Shown here: in pieces, positions 13,119 through 14,897 of the stretch
Position numbering within the stretch: position 1 is the stretch's first letter
Layout of the letters: every line of letters begins with the position of its first letter
Assembly: GCA_038205755.1 (NCBI GenBank)
Contig: JBBRBN010000087.1
Span: 1 to 14,897 of the forward strand
Reading direction: 5' to 3'
Length of the DNA: 14,897 nt
Source of the DNA: JANNWF01 sp038205755
GTDB lineage: Bacteria > Pseudomonadota > Gammaproteobacteria > Xanthomonadales > Xanthomonadaceae
Notes under the pieces: generated by a model
Told to the model about the DNA's origin: nothing
Seen by the model: only the letters and a program-made list of their open reading frames with translations
Database searches by the model: none
Program-made: the position numbers and the translations under genes

Positions 13119-13361
13119 TTGAAGCGGAACGTGTCAAGCGATTTGAGACAACGGTTTTCTGGAAATCCATGTCGCGGTGCCGCTGTGCAGACGCAGCAGT
13201 TTTCCGCACAAGCCACCATCCTCGCCGAGCGCGCAGCTCTCGCCAAGGTGCTGGAAGAGAACGACACCTACTTCCAGGCGGAGCGCGAGTGGCTATTCCA
13301 ATGGGCAGAGGATCAGCTGCTCTCCGCCCAGCAGGCACCACAAGACACCAGGCGCGGCTGA
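13119..13361 (+). CDS. Unrecognised short frame, possibly a gene remnant
   Basis: The last 50 of the 80 codons look coding: third positions are mostly G or C, and the product is a smooth acidic helix (AERAALAKVLEENDTYFQAE and on to WLFQWAEDQLLS). The first 28 residues look unrelated, and the start would be a TTG with no clear ribosome-binding site. It may be the C-terminal remnant of a lost gene. No function can be given. It overlaps the minus-strand frame at 13293-13712, so at most one of the two is real at the overlap. Confidence 0.25.
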   Translation: MKRNVSSDLRQRFSGNPCRGAAVQTQQFSAQATILAERAALAKVLEENDTYFQAEREWLFQWAEDQLLSAQQAPQDTRRG

Positions 13362-13712
13362 AAGACGCCAAGCGGCGCGCAGGGGCACGACTTCGCGAAC
13401 GGCGATCAGTTCCTCAAGCGTCCACTGATCTGCGCGGAGCTGAAGGGCAACGCGGTCGACAACCGTCGTAGCGGTTTCCCAGGCACGGAAGATATCGATC
13501 AAGCTCAGAACAATGTAGTCGTAGACATGCGCATGTTCGCGCTCGACGATGGCGTCGAGCACAAGATCCAGCGGGTCGGCCTCGTCGACAGGGCCGGCGT
13601 GAGTGTTCTTCGGTGCGTTGTGGCCCGCGCGAATTACGATGCTGTCCCGCCTTCGGGTCTCTGCCTCGCAGCCGGGTGATGGTGTTCGCGTAGGTGATCC
13701 AGGCAGGAGCAC
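13293..13712 (-). CDS. Unrecognised minus-strand frame, possibly a gene remnant
   Basis: The middle of this 139-codon frame (about 13350-13590) reads as plausible protein: DEADPLDLVLDAIVEREHAH, then VYDYIVLSLIDIFRAWETAT and VDRVALQLRADQWTLEELIA, mostly helical with G/C-rich third positions. Both ends look unlike protein, and the GTG start has no support. I do not recognise a family. It could be a decayed gene interior. Confidence 0.25.
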   Translation of the reverse strand: MLLPGSPTRTPSPGCEAETRRRDSIVIRAGHNAPKNTHAGPVDEADPLDLVLDAIVEREHAHVYDYIVLSLIDIFRAWETATTVVDRVALQLRADQWTLEELIAVREVVPLRAAWRLSAAPGVLWCLLGGEQLILCPLE

Positions 13713-14468
13713 GCAGGTGTCCGAGGTGGGTAGGTGCGTCCCAAGGGACCGGAAGGAAGCCAGGCGCAGACGTTGCTATCGCCTGCAGTTCTCCAATTGT
13801 CGGTGGACCCCCTGCCTTCGCGCTCAGGCTGAAGCCGATTTTTTGGGGATATGTGTCGGCCTCGCGGAGTTGAGGTCTCGCCCATCGCTCAAAGAGCCAT
13901 CACAGGGGAATCCGGGATTTCAGCGTTTGCAGCCGATGGCGGGCAACGTAAGGCTCATCAGCTTGGAGAGCTTGATGCGGCAGGACGTCCCGCTCTCCGC
14001 ATCGACGCTGGCTCCGGCTCGTGTCTGATTGCGCTGACGATGTCTCAACAAGCCAATAGTGATTCCCCTATTGGCGATGTAAGCCGCCCACCGCGTTAGT
14101 TGACCGCTCGCCGCACGCTGCCTTGGCAGCACCCGGAGATCGACACTTCACGCTCGAGTGGGTGCGAACTCCTTCTCTCTCGCGACACCTTAGGTTTAGG
14201 CGGGAATCAAAATCTCGGCACTGTTGGTCGCCGCGACACCTATTCCGAGTGGCCAAAAGGGGAGGGGATGCATGTCGTCACGCACGCTGTCGTCGGCAAT
14301 GACCATGAGCTTTGCCAGCTCGGGGAGGGCCGTTTCCATCAGCCAGATCGAATGGCCGTTGCGGACGGGGATATGGCTCGTTGCGAGCGCTGCAGTGGTT
14401 GGATGTCTTGCGTCGTCCATGGACATTGAAGAGGGCATCACCTGCAGGCATCTGTACGGAGCTTGCCA

Positions 14469-14897
14469 ATGACGCATTTGCAGCAAGTGCATCCCGTCGA
14501 AGGCAATGCGGATGACAGGTACTTCGCCGCAGACGGCGCTGATCGGCGCCAGTCAGGCAACCGCAGGCAAGGTGCGCCCGTCGTCTCGAATGCAGGCGCA
14601 ATGCCTGCACCACTGATCTCAAAGTCCATGCTGGCCGTGCTCAAGCGGCGCGGCGCGGAGCGTTGCTTTGCAGCCCGAACACTGGTGCTCCAAGAACAGG
14701 ATGCAAGCAGCAGATTGTTCGTGATTCTCGCCGGCAGGGTGAAGACCTATGCCACATCCAGGCAAGGTCGCGATGTGGTCTATCAGATCCTTGGTGCCGG
14801 TGAGATGTTCGGTGAGTTGTGCCTGGACGGTGGCGACAGCGCGGCGTCAGTCATGACGCTGGAACGGACGAGCTGCGTGCTGATACCTCATGCGCTG
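14469..14897 (+). CDS. Crp/Fnr-family transcriptional regulator, N-terminal part (3' end outside window)
   Basis: The frame is open from the ATG at 14469 to the window edge (143 residues). The start is strongly supported by GGAG seven bases upstream. Residues 1-50 are a long polar extension. From about 53 the cyclic-nucleotide-binding (double-stranded beta-helix) domain begins: FAARTLVLQEQDASSRLFVI, LAGRVKTYATSRQGRDVVYQ, ILGAGEMFGELCLDGGDSAA. The Gly-Glu of the phosphate-binding cassette is present (FGEL), but the Arg that contacts the cyclic phosphate in E. coli CRP (RSA) is replaced (DSAAS), so a cAMP-type ligand is doubtful. The DNA-binding domain lies beyond the window. Target genes are unknown. 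Confidence 0.88.
   Translation, partial: MTHLQQVHPVEGNADDRYFAADGADRRQSGNRRQGAPVVSNAGAMPAPLISKSMLAVLKRRGAERCFAARTLVLQEQDASSRLFVILAGRVKTYATSRQGRDVVYQILGAGEMFGELCLDGGDSAASVMTLERTSCVLIPHAL

Larger units (their letters stand above)
13078..14468. other. 1.4-kb stretch without a recognisable gene
   Basis: Open frames overlap on both strands but none matches a family I recognise, and coding-like composition changes from one frame and strand to another. Two short coding-like islands are listed separately (13119-13361 plus and 13293-13712 minus). Between 13720 and 14468 I see nothing that I can support. The most likely reading is decayed accessory DNA between the DUF1329 gene and the Crp-type regulator. 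Confidence 0.5.

Noticed and set aside
14224..14472. Plus-strand frame of 82 codons whose stop overlaps the Crp-type start (ATGA)
   Set aside because: The overlap and a possible membrane helix are suggestive, but no start signal, homology or steady codon bias supports it.
14196..14492. Minus-strand frame of 98 codons upstream of the Crp-type gene
   Set aside because: Its first codons overlap the well-supported regulator start, and the product shows no family signature; too weak to list.

Overview
The window is GC-rich, tightly packed bacterial DNA. Gene content (FeoB with a small Cys-rich partner, an exported Mn-type superoxide dismutase, a DUF1329 protein, and a MerR regulator beside an Fe-S photolyase cluster) suggests a gammaproteobacterium, perhaps of the Xanthomonadales/Lysobacterales. 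That placement is inference from gene types only; no rRNA, tRNA, CRISPR array or complete transposase gene is visible.

Layout. (1) 2-924, plus strand: the 3' end of feoB, overlapping a 67-residue membrane protein with a Cys-rich tail. (2) 1026-3733, minus strand: an iron/redox-stress stretch with an exported superoxide dismutase, an AhpD-like carboxymuconolactone decarboxylase family protein, a DUF302 protein, a peroxiredoxin that has lost its catalytic core, and the N-terminal stub of another small gene. A short inverted-repeat element (2641-2720) lies in this stretch. (3) 4079-4831, plus: an exported SOUL-family haem-binding protein whose 5' end is seven 15-bp units, most of them carrying a start codon. 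(4) 5028-11348: a MerR-family regulator (minus) divergent from a compact plus-strand operon of a renalase-like FAD oxidoreductase, a DUF2256 zinc-ribbon protein, an Fe-S cryptochrome/photolyase, a second photolyase-like protein with no N-terminal antenna domain and an apparent Rossmann-like domain at its C-terminus, a DCC-family (DUF393) protein, and a DUF3429 membrane protein. Genes overlap or nearly touch, so co-transcription is likely. Similar sets are known as light-responsive (LitR/PplR-type) clusters in other proteobacteria. (5) 11349-11727: a nested palindrome and a second, longer, oppositely oriented copy of the inverted-repeat element. (6) 11728-13077, plus: an exported DUF1329 protein. 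(7) 13078-14468: about 1.4 kb without a recognisable gene, probably decayed. (8) 14469-end, plus: the N-terminal part of a Crp/Fnr-type regulator cut by the window edge.

The most notable observations are the apparently domain-permuted photolyase-like protein beside a canonical Fe-S photolyase; in-frame tandem repeats of start-codon-bearing units at the 5' ends of two unrelated genes (12 bp and 15 bp, seven units each); the pair of miniature inverted-repeat elements differing by one precise 82-bp hairpin-bearing segment; and the photolyase-linked MerR regulator that lacks the cobalamin-binding signature of CarH/LitR.
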